A stretch of 64,000 nucleotides of DNA from Megaleporinus macrocephalus. Its lineage: Eukaryota; Chordata; Actinopteri; Characiformes; Anostomidae. Location of the stretch: contig CM038714.1 in NCBI GenBank assembly GCA_021613375.1, positions 42,481,123 to 42,545,122 on the forward strand, in the 5' to 3' direction. The notes beneath the pieces are model-generated. The model searched no databases, was not told the DNA's origin, and saw nothing but the letters and a program-made list of their open reading frames with translations. Of the stretch, positions 1-9,670 are shown in pieces. A program made the position numbers and the translations under genes. The number at the start of each line of letters is the position of its first letter. Within the stretch, counting starts at the first letter, position 1.

Positions 1-372
1 AAATGGAAAAAAAACTAAAATATCTGTTATTTTGCTATTTTTGGGTTGATTTATTTATTTATTTTGGGTTTTTTTTCCCTGCATACTCTTAGAGAACATT
101 TACTCGACTTTTCTTTCTTTTTTCATGAAACAGTACATTGCTGAGGAGAATTTATTAAAGACACAACATTCTTGAGTTAATCCTTTTATCACTTTTTATT
201 ATTCATCCCTATTTGTTTTATTTGAAAGTGCTTTTCTCCGGGACTCGAGTGGCACAGCCTTCAAAGCTTTGGCCCTATTGTCGGGGAATTGCACCCTGGC
301 AAAGCCACAGTCAGCCGTAGCTGACGTTCTCTCATCTCATCACTAAGTGCAAGGCTGGCTGAGCTTGTTAAG
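1..372. other. Single-copy-looking flank, no gene
   Basis: Bases 1-230 are AT-rich with poly-T runs and hold nothing I can name. From about 230 the composition becomes balanced and free of simple repeats, and this continues into block A to about 475. That texture is typical of unique or conserved non-coding DNA. The duplication block A begins at 373, in the middle of this stretch, so it copied ordinary flanking DNA as well as transposon sequence. Confidence 0.4.
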
Positions 373-924
373 CTGTCCATTAGCTTGAAAAGATGTGGCG
401 ATGTTTCATGTGACTCAGACGAAGCAAGCGCAAGCCTTCAGCCTATCGACTTGGCCGCATCATGTATGATGGGAGTAGTAAAAATCTGGACAAAAATAAA
501 GAGAATGTAGTCCTTTGCAAAAGTTAGAGACCACCCTTCTATGAGTTGATATGTTTTCAGTCAGACCAGCCATGCACTGCAAAATAGAACTTTTTCAGGG
601 GATATAAAGGATATACAATGACCCTCTCTTGCTTTAGATCTGAAAACATCTATGGATGTGTCTGTCCATCCTTCCACAGTGAGAAGACAACTCTGCTATG
701 GGGCTGAAAAAATGTGTAGCCTTCAAGAACCTTCAGGAACTAAAAACAAACCATTAAAACTCAGCATCTGAGATGAGGAGTAATGTTTTATGGACAGATG
801 AGTTTAATTTGTATTTAAATTGTAACAGAGAAACAAACCTGAACTAATATTCTTTAAAATAACCTGAAAAGAATGAAAGTTGTAATAAAGGCAAATGATG
901 GGAGGCGGATAGATAGATAGTTTT
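373..924 (+). repeat. Duplicated block A, copy 1 (552 bp)
   Basis: Bases 373-924 match 1610-2161 at a constant offset of 1237 with no difference found by eye. Block A carries about 100 bp of single-copy DNA and then a Tc1-like transposon relic. Copy 1 runs straight into block B with 3 bp (TTT, 922-924) belonging to both. Its left flank looks like the original context, because sequence runs smoothly through 372/373. The perfect match implies a very recent event or an assembly artefact. Confidence 0.93.
511..860 (+). pseudogene. Tc1-like transposase relic in block A
   Basis: A decayed cut-and-paste transposon of the Tc1/mariner superfamily. It starts with a terminus near 513 reading TTTGCAAAAGTTAGAGACCA, shared with other copies in the window. 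Around 657-692 the plus strand encodes VSVHPSTVRRQL, the second helix-turn-helix of the DNA-binding domain. At 790-807 it encodes WTDEFN, the motif with the first catalytic Asp of the DDE domain. Stops and missing sequence separate the two, and the rest of the catalytic domain is gone, so it cannot make a transposase. A minus-strand relative lies at 45475-45700. Confidence 0.75.
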
Positions 925-1054
925 TATTACAGGAGTTCAGAAACTTCCATGGCTTATTTAAAGTGAGATTGACAAAGACGAGCAAACGTGGATCTGAAGT
1001 AGGAAAAAACTCCAAAACTCCACACAGACAAGGTTGCTCCGGTCTTTTGCTTGG

Positions 1055-1318
1055 TCACGCTCTCTTTTTCTCCTCCTCGCTTCCTCCGACTACATCTACT
1101 TCTGTCTCTTTGTAGCCTCTGTCAAGGTGTCCATGCTGGAAATACCGAGCCAGCTTCTTCTTATAGCAAGCTGAAGACACATAGTTGTCGGTGTATGACA
1201 TGATGCTGTAATGCATTGAGCAGGTCTCCAAACCTCCAAAGTTACACAGCATTATAGCAGGTCCAGCGTGACCGTAAAGGAAGGCCATTCTCCCAATTAT
1301 AAGACAGTGTATCATCAA
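1055..1318 (-). other. Unrecognised 87-codon open frame in block B
   Basis: An open minus-strand frame begins MMIHCLIIGR, is Cys-rich in its middle and ends in a Lys/Glu-rich tail (SEEEKKRA). The second copy, at 3983-4246, differs by one residue (His to Arg at position 4). I recognise no domain. I see no splice signals, polyadenylation signal or promoter that would make it a gene. It may be a chance frame or a degraded exon carried by a repeat. The duplicates are too alike to show any coding constraint. Confidence 0.15.
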
Positions 1319-1365
1319 AATTTGGACGCAGCTGTTGTTTTAAGCTTAAAAAGGTGCCATGCTTC

Positions 1366-1505
1366 TACTGTGAGAAGACAGCTCAATGCTGAAAGAGTCT
1401 AAAAGAATGCGTAGCAGTAAAGAAGCTCATGGCAAAATTTGCAGGTGTTCTGAGAACAATGCACTGATCATTTCAGAGTCTAGACCTCAACATCGTTGAA
1501 TGTCT
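1366..1505 (+). pseudogene. Short Tc1-like transposase fragment in block B
   Basis: The plus strand around 1366-1390 encodes STVRRQLNAERV, like the DNA-binding end of Tc1-type transposases. About 100 bases later, text resembling the third catalytic motif (normally SPDLNPIE) is visible as ESRPQHR followed by a stop. The intervening catalytic core is missing, which suggests an internally deleted element. The same fragment lies at 4294-4433 in copy 2. Family assignment is moderate because little sequence survives. Confidence 0.45.
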
Positions 1506-1526
1506 ATAGGATTTGTTGGATCGTGA

Positions 1527-1613
1527 GATACAGTGGTGTAGTGGTTAGCACTGTCGCCTCATAGCAAGACGATCCGGGTTTGATTCCTGATCCGGGCAGG
1601 AGTTTGGTCCTGT
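1527..1613 (+). mobile_element. Truncated tRNA-derived SINE head
   Basis: Identical to the first 87 bases of the SINE at 4455-4761. It contains the polymerase III A-box-like TGGTGTAGTGG and the B-box-like GGTTTGATTCC. It stops at 1613, the B/A' duplication join, not at a natural element end. Confidence 0.7.
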
Positions 1614-2161
1614 CCATTAGCTTGAAAAGATGTGGCGATGTTTCATGTGACTCAGACGAAGCAAGCGCAAGCCTTCAGCCTATCGACTTGGCCGCATCAT
1701 GTATGATGGGAGTAGTAAAAATCTGGACAAAAATAAAGAGAATGTAGTCCTTTGCAAAAGTTAGAGACCACCCTTCTATGAGTTGATATGTTTTCAGTCA
1801 GACCAGCCATGCACTGCAAAATAGAACTTTTTCAGGGGATATAAAGGATATACAATGACCCTCTCTTGCTTTAGATCTGAAAACATCTATGGATGTGTCT
1901 GTCCATCCTTCCACAGTGAGAAGACAACTCTGCTATGGGGCTGAAAAAATGTGTAGCCTTCAAGAACCTTCAGGAACTAAAAACAAACCATTAAAACTCA
2001 GCATCTGAGATGAGGAGTAATGTTTTATGGACAGATGAGTTTAATTTGTATTTAAATTGTAACAGAGAAACAAACCTGAACTAATATTCTTTAAAATAAC
2101 CTGAAAAGAATGAAAGTTGTAATAAAGGCAAATGATGGGAGGCGGATAGATAGATAGTTTT
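1610..2161 (+). repeat. Duplicated block A, copy 2 (552 bp)
   Basis: Exact repeat of 373-924. The Tc1-like relic in it occupies about 1748-2097. Its right flank continues directly into another Tc1-like element at 2162, which is probably the original right-hand context of block A. This copy therefore supplies the native right edge and copy 1 the native left edge. Confidence 0.93.
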
Positions 2162-2678
2162 CAATGGAGTATCTTCTTCCTTAACGCAACAATGGACTGA
2201 CGGGTCTCTAAAGAAAGTTGTTTCTTTCTGGTCATTTTGAGTCGGTCAGCAAGCCATCAACTGCTGATGCTTCAGATACTAAACTAACCTAGAATGTTGT
2301 TCTCCCTTTTATACTCACTTATTAGTAGAATGTTTTTCGGCTGTGCATCACAATTGAGCAAGAGTGTCCTAACAACCAATTAGCCCAATAACATCCTTAA
2401 CTTAGATTGGCAGCCGTACCAGGAGATTTAGACAGAGGACTGAGAATTGCTGATAATAGGACTATATGCAAAATAAGCCTCTATTCAAAAATAGGTTAGG
2501 GTTAGGGTTAGGGTTAGGGTTAGGATAGGATTTAATACAAATATTTTTATTCTCTAAAAATCATCTGATACACTTACATTAATTGAATTTAAGTGAAATG
2601 GACAATATTGTTTGTGAATTGCATGAAAATTGCATGAAATGAAATTCTAAAGTGATTCTAAACTTTTGAGCGGTAGTG
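2162..2678 (-). mobile_element. 5' half of a minus-strand Tc1-like transposon
   Basis: Read on the minus strand, the element starts at 2678 next to a TA (2679-2680) with CACTACCGCTCAAAAGTTTA, a terminus common in fish Tc1-like elements. A long leader follows, then an ATG at 2235-2233 opening the frame MTRKKQLSLETRQSIVAL, typical of the N-terminal recognition helix region. The frame stops after about 24 codons at the block A edge, so the rest of the transposase is absent. A telomere-like array lies within its leader. Not functional. Confidence 0.65.
2494..2524 (+). repeat. Short interstitial telomere-like repeat
   Basis: Five tandem GGTTAGG/TTAGGG units (31 bases) inside the leader of the minus-strand Tc1-like element. 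TTAGGG is the vertebrate telomere repeat. Five units is short enough to have arisen by slippage or by telomerase-mediated break repair. Confidence 0.85.
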
Positions 2679-2683
2679 TACAT

Positions 2684-2740
2684 ACATATATAGACACATA
2701 CATACATACTTTATTGAACCCCAAGGAAATTTAGGATCCT
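2684..2740 (+). mobile_element. Possible LINE 3'-tail scrap
   Basis: A short TACA-rich run is followed by ACTTTATTGAACCCCAAGGA, resembling the widespread fish tail in which TTTATTGATCCC is followed by AAGGGAAATT, found at the ends of several non-LTR elements in reverse orientation. Only about 50 bases remain, so the family cannot be named. Confidence 0.3.
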
Positions 2741-2819
2741 AATCCTGAAATATCTAATCATGTATTTAGAGTGTTGACACTACTGTGTCAGATTTTCAGT
2801 TACTGTGTAGATTTTAGTT

Positions 2820-3110
2820 TTCTACATCATTTGAACACGCCAATGGGCATTTACACTGTATGACAATTTCATGATGAAAGGATCAATAGAAGTCCGGTTC
2901 CATTGACTTACATTGAAAATAAAGTACATTTTTGGTCTCTCCTGTAAAGTTAAATTTTGGAGACACTTGTTTTTCATTGGACAGCGACAATATGTTTTTT
3001 TTTCTGTCTGCATATCTGCTATTTTGATACTGAAAAATGAGTATCATTTATCTTATGGCTGCTTGCAGTTAAATAAATGAAGGGTGGTCTCTGACTTTTG
3101 CACAGCTCTA
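2820..3110 (+). mobile_element. Non-autonomous Tc1-like copy (family with GACCACCC terminus)
   Basis: Contains the recurring blocks of this dispersed family: GGTTCCATTGACTTACATTG, then TTTTGGTCTCTCCTGTAAAG, then ATTGGACAGCGAC, ending in GGGTGGTCTCTGACTTTTGC near 3082-3102. The terminus is the reverse complement of the one that starts the Tc1 relic in block A, so I infer that this is an internally deleted derivative. Relatives lie near 9950, 15950, 16030, 26520, 30560, 35000 and 58500. Confidence 0.6.
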
Positions 3111-3119
3111 TAAACAAAT

Positions 3120-3849
3120 AAAATAATGGTTCTCCAGCTAAAATAAGAGTGATGGGTCATCGATTGTGCTTATCAAGGTGTTTAATGTAATGCAAGTTTG
3201 CTGTTATTAGGAGCCATTAATCACACGTGACATGCAATAGCTAGAGACCTAATGGCATCTATTACAGTGTGTTTACTTGCTGAGTACCATCAGCATTCAT
3301 GAAGTACCTCTGTAGGTGATAATTAACCAGAAGGTCAATTTCTGTTATCTGTCGAGACCCAAAAGGACTTTTCCCACTCATTGGCTTTAGCCCTTCAGTA
3401 ATAATCTAGCCGTGTGTTTAGACAGGCCTGTTTGTTTGATAGGTAAACAGTGTTATCTCAGTAGCACTATGCTAATGCATCGACTAAATGACAAGTGGAG
3501 CAGGAAAGGCCTAAACAGGACTGTCTCTCATTCCACTCCACTCATCTCTCCCTCTCCTTGCTGCCGACATATCTGCTAATTGAAGTCAATTGGTCCGTAA
3601 TAGCTGCTGCATTAAAGGCTAATTTGCTTAACAGCAGGTAGCAAAATAGAAAGTTGGTGGAAATAGTTACAAAATACACAATAAATAAATGTAAAATGTG
3701 AAGTAGGTGAAACTTTCAGACCTTCTAAGACTCTTGATTAACAACGAGCCAAACGGCACTCTGCAAAAGTCAATCCTCCGTTTGCAGCAAACAGAACCTT
3801 GGAAGAAAAGGAACCATATCTACTTACAGGGTAGAGTAATGTTACAGGC
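3120..3849. other. Single-copy, possibly conserved non-coding stretch
   Basis: Balanced, low-repeat sequence with many TAAT and TTAATC-type cores (for example near 3210 and 3590-3630), as seen in developmental enhancers. No coding frame worth calling. The 60-codon frame at 3707-3889 runs across the block B boundary and looks accidental. Conservation cannot be tested here. Confidence 0.3.
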
Positions 3850-4541
3850 TTTTATTACAGGAGTTCAGAAACTTCCATGGCTTATTTAAAGTGAGATTGA
3901 CAAAGACGAGCAAACGTGGATCTGAAGTAGGAAAAAACTCCAAAACTCCACACAGACAAGGTTGCTCCGGTCTTTTGCTTGGTCACGCTCTCTTTTTCTC
4001 CTCCTCGCTTCCTCCGACTACATCTACTTCTGTCTCTTTGTAGCCTCTGTCAAGGTGTCCATGCTGGAAATACCGAGCCAGCTTCTTCTTATAGCAAGCT
4101 GAAGACACATAGTTGTCGGTGTATGACATGATGCTGTAATGCATTGAGCAGGTCTCCAAACCTCCAAAGTTACACAGCATTATAGCAGGTCCAGCGTGAC
4201 CGTAAAGGAAGGCCATTCTCCCAATTATAAGACAGCGTATCATCAAAATTTGGACGCAGCTGTTGTTTTAAGCTTAAAAAGGTGCCATGCTTCTACTGTG
4301 AGAAGACAGCTCAATGCTGAAAGAGTCTAAAAGAATGCGTAGCAGTAAAGAAGCTCATGGCAAAATTTGCAGGTGTTCTGAGAACAATGCACTGATCATT
4401 TCAGAGTCTAGACCTCAACATCGTTGAATGTCTATAGGATTTGTTGGATCGTGAGATACAGTGGTGTAGTGGTTAGCACTGTCGCCTCATAGCAAGACGA
4501 TCCGGGTTTGATTCCTGATCCGGGCAGGAGTTTGGTCCTGT
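3850..4541 (+). repeat. Duplicated block B, copy 2 (probable source)
   Basis: Matches 922-1613 with a single substitution (C at 4236). Unlike copy 1, its right edge continues seamlessly into the rest of the SINE, so this looks like the original location from which copy 1 was taken. It includes the second copies of the 87-codon frame (3983-4246, minus) and of the short Tc1-like fragment (4294-4433). Confidence 0.93.
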
Positions 4542-4761
4542 GGAGTTTGCATGTTCTCCCGGTGCTTGAGTGGGTTTCCTCCAGGTACTCCAGTTTCCTC
4601 CCACAGTCCAAACACATGCATGTTAGGTTACTCTAAATTGCCCGTAGGTGTGAGAGTGTGTTGGTCATGCGATGGACTGGCAACTTCACCCAATAATGCT
4701 GGGGTTGGCTCCAGTGACCCTAACTAGTGGGATAAAGCAGAAGATAATGGATGGATGGATG
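4455..4761 (+). mobile_element. tRNA-derived SINE, DANA-like
   Basis: A near-complete SINE of about 300 bp. The tRNA-like head has an A box at 4462-4472 (TGGTGTAGTGG) and a B box at 4505-4515 (GGTTTGATTCC), 32 bases apart as in tRNA genes. The body includes GGAGTTTGCATGTTCTCCC and TTTCCTCCCACAGTCCAAAC, characteristic of the zebrafish DANA/HE1 type. It ends in a short ATGG tandem tail at 4747-4761. I see no target-site duplication. SINEs encode no protein and rely on a partner LINE for copying. Partial copies lie near 1527, 24090 and 28205. Confidence 0.8.
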
Positions 4762-5287
4762 TTTTCTCTTAAATTTGCTTTTTTCATGACTTTGAAAATT
4801 GAATAACATTCTCAGTGTACTAACAGTATTCTGATTTTGCATAAAATACATACTACAGTTATGAAGACCCTGGACAAACATACAATTTAAAACAACACAC
4901 ACTACACTATTAAACAACATACATATGAGCCAATGAAATCCCTATGTCAGCAAAAGGTGTTTTGCCAGTTACTTATTAGCGTGTTGTATATTGATTCATT
5001 GCAAACGTGAAGAGATCACAGGGCTGCCGTGAGCATAATAACACACCATTGGGGAATACAGTATAACCCAGAAGGTGACTGTACTGATCAATCACCTCTC
5101 GCTGAAGAAAGAACAGTGCTAATGTCATTATCTACTTGCTCATCGTTAACAAAAAAGCCTAAATAGAGAACTCCTGGACACACAGAGAGCAAAAATGAGG
5201 ATCCTCCTGCATCCATTTACCTCATTAGGTTGCCATGGGAACAGGCCCGGAGGCTAGCGCTCTGAGATGCCGAGGCGTGAGCGTTTT
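4762..5287. other. Unassigned AT-rich sequence
   Basis: No repeat or gene that I can name. A 66-codon minus-strand frame at 4720-4920 overlaps the SINE tail and looks accidental. Composition becomes more balanced after 5160. Confidence 0.4.

Positions 5288-5318
<31 letters not shown>
5288..5318 (+). repeat. (GA)n microsatellite
   Basis: About fifteen GA units interrupted by a C at 5307. Confidence 0.9.
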
Positions 5319-5635
5319 GGAAAGACGAAGAGGGAGGGCACGGGCCTGGCCAGCCCACTCACACTAAACTGAGCTGGCATTCTGAAAGAGGCACACTGTG
5401 GCACGTGCTGTAACCCACTGGTTCTCCACCTGGAGGTCATGACCCCCCTGCAAGGTCTTAAGATCTGCTTGAGGGCTTGAAGGTTGTTGAAAAGGATGCA
5501 TATATGTATTCTGAACTCTTTGCTCTCTGCATTTAATGTTCCACTCGGTTCACCTAATCAGTTAATTAATTACTATTGTGAGGTATATGGGGGTGGTACA
5601 GCAGGGGAACAACACTAATGTCCACCTCTACCACA
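5319..5635. other. Unassigned sequence
   Basis: Mixed composition with no recognisable repeat. Open frames here are short and have no recognisable product. Confidence 0.4.
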
Positions 5636-6085
5636 CACATTGAGGAAGGTAACAGTGGACAGTAAGTGGCGGTGGCAGCGCGTAGGTAGCAGCGTTATGG
5701 TCTGGGGAATGTTTTTGTGACATTATCTGGGCCCACTCATCCATGTGGAAGGCACTGTCAACCAATCTGAGTTTAAATCCATCCTTGTAGATCACGTACA
5801 CCCAAACAAGCTCATTGTCTTCCCTGAGGTGAATGGAATCTTCCAGCAAGTCTCATAGCTAGAAATGTCTGACATTGGTTGGAAAAGCATGACCACGACT
5901 AGCCTGGCCCAATTCAGCATCTGCAGGACCACCTCTATTGTCGCGTTCACTCTATGGAACCTTCCCTGACTGTGGTATGCACTGTAGTCAGCATGGCTAC
6001 CAGGACCTACCAGGACCTTATTAAATCACTCCCAGACCATCTATCTGCTGTCCATGCTGTACACGGCGATCACTTAGGATAAAAG
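5636..6085 (+). pseudogene. Tc1-like transposase, C-terminal half relic
   Basis: The plus strand at about 5690-5840 reads SSVMVWGMF, then GPLIHVEGTVNQSEF and ILVDHVHPNKL, matching the conserved stretch between the first and second catalytic Asp residues of Tc1-like transposases. Further on, near 5990-6065, it reads ATRTYQDLIKSLPDHLSAVH, the C-terminal end where families normally have LVESLPRRVEAVI. Stops and frame changes lie between. The N-terminal half and terminal repeats are missing. A dead fossil of a different Tc1 lineage from that in block A. Confidence 0.7.
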
Positions 6086-6490
6086 CTGGTGGTCATAATG
6101 ATGTGACTATATGTGTGTATCTACATTGGCTTAGAGTTAAATGAAGGTCATTTGACAGCTTCTCTTAAATGGTCCTCTGATCCCTGAGAAGCTTAAAAAG
6201 CTCAAGTTCTGCTGGAAGGCAAATGCTGGGGGCAGGTTCTGGTGTGTTTCAGGCCCTGATGGACCAGGCTAAAGAAACACACACAGCCTCATCTGCCGTT
6301 TAGCTCTGTCTGGTGTGGGATAGGTTGATGGAGGAGCTGAGAGGTCAAGGGGGTTCCACACAGCTCAGTGCTAGGTCCATTTAGTCTTTTTACATTAGCC
6401 AATGTCCATTGTAAGGGCATTAGAGAGAAGCAGTCACCTCAGATTAAAGTGTCATCAGGCTGTGGCCATTTCTCTTTCTTTACACGCTCT

Positions 6491-6492
<2 letters not shown>
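6086..6492. other. Unassigned sequence
   Basis: Balanced composition; no gene or repeat recognised. Two overlapping plus-strand frames here are open only because they run through the downstream CT array. Confidence 0.4.

Positions 6493-6540
<48 letters not shown>
6493..6540 (+). repeat. (CT)24 microsatellite
   Basis: Uninterrupted CT dinucleotides for 48 bases. They account for the Leu/Ser runs in frames crossing 6402-6658. Confidence 0.97.
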
Positions 6541-6542
<2 letters not shown>

Positions 6543-8425
6543 CTCTTTTGTTCAATATCTTTTGTTATTGTACTATGTGTATGTATACACACCATGCCAA
6601 AACAGAAAAAAAACAAGATTTGATCCTATATTCTATATATATTTTTGACAAATGTTAATGGATTTTGATGATTATCCAAACTCCTATGTGTATTAGTCAC
6701 AACGACACCCTCCACCATAATTACTATAGTCACTTCTGGTGGAAGAAACTGCCTCCAATGTCTTACATGGGCCTTGTTTGCATGCTACGATTTCTGCCAA
6801 TATGATTGAACTGATTCTGAGGTGTTTATATGCACACCCTACATAACAATCTGATGGAAATCTACATTTAAATGCACACTACAATAACCAAGCCAATGCA
6901 CATAAGTATAATTTAGTGTAGATGTCACAATGACAATGAGCATCACATCTAGTCTAGTCAGAGTGAGACAAGCAGGAGTGTGTTATATGAGCTTTGTTTT
7001 AGATCTTGAATCTGACATTTCAAGAAACATCCTATTTGTTTTGAAATTGTTCTGCCCTTCTTTATATCATATACTCATCTAAACAGCCCATTATTGTGAG
7101 CTCATCAGCTCGCTAATTGTTTTGAAGTCTTTAAAGTTTAAAGACTGAACTTTGTCTCCTCTGCAGGACAGTTTCTGGTCCCCATCTCATTGACTGTTCT
7201 AATGCAAATACGCATGTGCAGAATGTACTTTAACTTTATCTGATTGGAAATGTAATCAGATACAGGTGTTTACATGGCTATTAAATGATTATCTCCATGA
7301 TTACCTGGAGTTGGATAAAAAATTTTATTCAAGTTGGCCTAGTCAATTCCAGTAGAGGTGTATATGTGGATGTATTCAATTCCAATTGAGCTGTTAGTTG
7401 GATTATTAATAATAAGTATTAAATAATAATTAGGTTGTATGTAATGGTGGCTACTGATTCAAAGGCGACTCCTGCCAGAAAATAAAATCTGCCAAAAAAC
7501 AAAAAAATCCTGCTACCATAGGGTTGTTTGCATTTACTTTGTGGTCTGAAATAGACCTTTATGTCGTATTAGAAAACCATCAATCTTTAGAATGTTCTGA
7601 AATCAGTCAAGAGTCACCTGGTAAACCACTAGAATATTATAAGCTGTGGTATCAGTCCATAAAAAACACTAGCCAACAGAAGCACGTAATGGTTTCTATG
7701 TTTTGTTTTTCTTTTCCAGCACAGATATTTTCTATAATAATTATATTCTGATAAGCTAAAAATGATTATTATTGGTTTAATAAATAGTTAGTAATATTAT
7801 ACTGTCAACTTAATTATTCAATAAGAATAGATCTGTTCTTGGTGCTTTCAACAAGGAAAGCGAACTTGAATATGCATTATATTTATAATTAAAATCTGAT
7901 CTGCACACAGTATGGTACTATATTAAAATATTTTTATATAATGGTATATTTATATAGTAAAACAGTCCTATGAGCTCTACAGATGGACCAAAACAAAGTG
8001 ACTTTTGAAGAAGTTCAATCACCCATTGTACAAATGCCCAGACAGGAACTTTAATATCATCTACAAAAGAGATGAATAAGAATAAATAGCACATTAAGAC
8101 TTTCTCAAGCTCAACAAAAAAGCAAAGATCTAAATTAGATGCTCATTTTAGAATGTAAATAGTGGCATGAGCGGAAAATGTGACATATTCACAGTCCCAT
8201 CTCTGGAGGGAAATGAAACAGACTGAAATGAGAGCGAGATGAGTACTTTTTGTTTCTTGTCTGACCTCTTCCTGCAGCTTGGCGCGAGCGAGTGAATTGT
8301 AAGTAAGCTGTGACCCAGAAACCCCTCTGAGGGCTGGAGAGGAAGTGAGCTGACACCTCAGGAGAGATCTATGAGCACCAGGCTGGATTTGAGGTGATGT
8401 AGGACACTCAGGTTACAGTACTATA
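6541..8425. other. Long unassigned stretch, AT-rich
   Basis: Mostly AT-rich DNA without recognisable elements. Bases 8220-8420 are more balanced and look single-copy. No credible exon: the longest plus frame (7524-7751) has no recognisable domain. (TA)-rich patches near 7900-7960 are too short to call. Confidence 0.4.
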
Positions 8426-8429
8426 TCCT

Positions 8430-8540
8430 CCAGGGCTTAAAGTGATAGTTCACCAAAAAGCACAAATTTTAACCTCACGCCAAACATACTGCAAGATCAC
8501 ATCGACGAGATATGTTTGGGGTGAGAACTTTGTCTCTTTA
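8430..8540 (+). repeat. Possible dispersed fish repeat start
   Basis: AAAGTGATAGTTCACCAAAA resembles the start of a very common cyprinid/otophysan interspersed repeat (AAAGGGTTAGTTCACCCAAAA type). The similarity fades within about 60 bases, so this is a weak assignment. Confidence 0.25.
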
Positions 8541-8829
8541 AATTTGCACTGGAACTATGAGTCTATGGAGTGGACTGACTTTGTCATCACATACTTGCCT
8601 CAAACTGTGTCAAGTTCATATTTAATTTAAATAGAATTCCAGTGTCAAGACAGCTGTTAGCCCTGTTTTTAGCTTTGCAACTTACTTTAGTACATTTTTA
8701 AAGATAACAGTATGTTACACATTATGTTTATGACCAGGAGGAAACTGGGAAGTAAATAATTAATGCTTTGTTTTCAGTTCCTTAAAAGTTTTTCTAAGCC
8801 AATGAAGAGATGTGGTGTATTTTTTTTTG

Positions 8830-9170
8830 GTATCCGCACATCCAATACTACCAGGTGCACAACTAATACTATGTGGAGAGCACCAAATACTGATCAGATG
8901 CACATCAGAGAGTACATGCTGAGCAATCAATACCATTAGGTAAGCATAAGATGTTGTTAGACACATAGAAGATACTATGATGCACACCAGGTCATATGCT
9001 TTGAGCACCTGTTACTACATGACATGTTAACCAGTTATAGCACCAGATACTCATAGTTTCAGTTGCACACTTAATAATAACAGGTGCTTGTGTAATAGCA
9101 TCTGGTGCATACCTAATACTATCTAATACTTACCTGGCATTATTTGGTGTGCAACAGATTTGTACCTAAT
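8830..9170 (+). repeat. Degenerate tandem-like tract
   Basis: Variants of GGTGCACAACTAATACTA, CACCAGATACT and GGTGCATACCTAATACTA recur at irregular spacing for about 340 bases. This suggests an old, heavily mutated tandem repeat. No clean period can be set by eye. Confidence 0.4.
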
Positions 9171-9262
9171 ACAAAACAAAACAAAAATCAGAATATAACA
9201 CATTTGTTTTTGTTTGTTCTTCTTGTGTATATTTTTTTATTTTTATCATCTTAATTCCTAAA

Positions 9263-9493
9263 AAAGTGAAAAGAGACAGAGTTAGTTTTGGTTAAGTTAG
9301 TACAGAGGATGAGGAGTGTTTAGAGTGTAGCTGGTGACTCTGACAGATCTGATTATAAACAGAATGAACTAAAAGGAGAGAAGCTGCACAGGTGCTACAT
9401 CTGGAGGATACAGTAATGCACAGTGGCGACAAGGAGGACCTGACAGTCGGACCTCCAACAGTATTCGGCGGGACAGGTGGGCGGTTATTACCT

Positions 9494-9548
<55 letters not shown>

Positions 9549-9670
9549 AAAACAAAGTTAGGTCTGGTTTGGGTTAGTACAGAGGAGTCGAGGTGTAGCA
9601 GAAAGAGGAGAGCTGGTTGGTGCCAGGTGACGAGGAGGCCCTGACAGTCAGACCTCCATCAGCAAAAAGC
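9263..9670 (+). repeat. Dispersed GA-associated repeat, internally duplicated
   Basis: Two related halves flank the GA array. Each has a variant of GTTAGTACAGAGGA, an AGGTG-type segment, and GGAGG(A/C)CCTGACAGTC followed by GGACCTCCA or AGACCTCCA. A third related copy is at about 36700-36925 (GGAGGAGGCCCTGATGGTCA; GTGGCTGGTGACTCTG). It is a dispersed family I cannot name. Confidence 0.55.
9495..9545 (+). repeat. (GA)25 microsatellite
   Basis: About 51 bases of uninterrupted AG/GA dinucleotides between the two halves of the flanking duplicated repeat. Confidence 0.97.

Larger units (their letters stand above)
922..1613 (+). repeat. Duplicated block B, copy 1 (692 bp)
   Basis: Bases 922-1613 match 3850-4541 at a constant offset of 2928. 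The only difference I see is T at 1308 against C at 4236. B contains an unrecognised minus-strand 87-codon frame, a Tc1-like fragment and the head of a tRNA-derived SINE. This copy cuts the SINE off at 1613, where it joins block A' through 4 shared bases (CTGT, 1610-1613). Copy 2 has the intact SINE, so copy 2 is likely the source. Confidence 0.93.

Noticed and set aside
2494..2524. True chromosome end
   Set aside because: Only five TTAGGG-type units, with ordinary sequence continuing on both sides.
4455..4525. Functional tRNA gene
   Set aside because: It has A and B boxes but no acceptor stem or anticodon arm that folds, and it continues into a SINE body.
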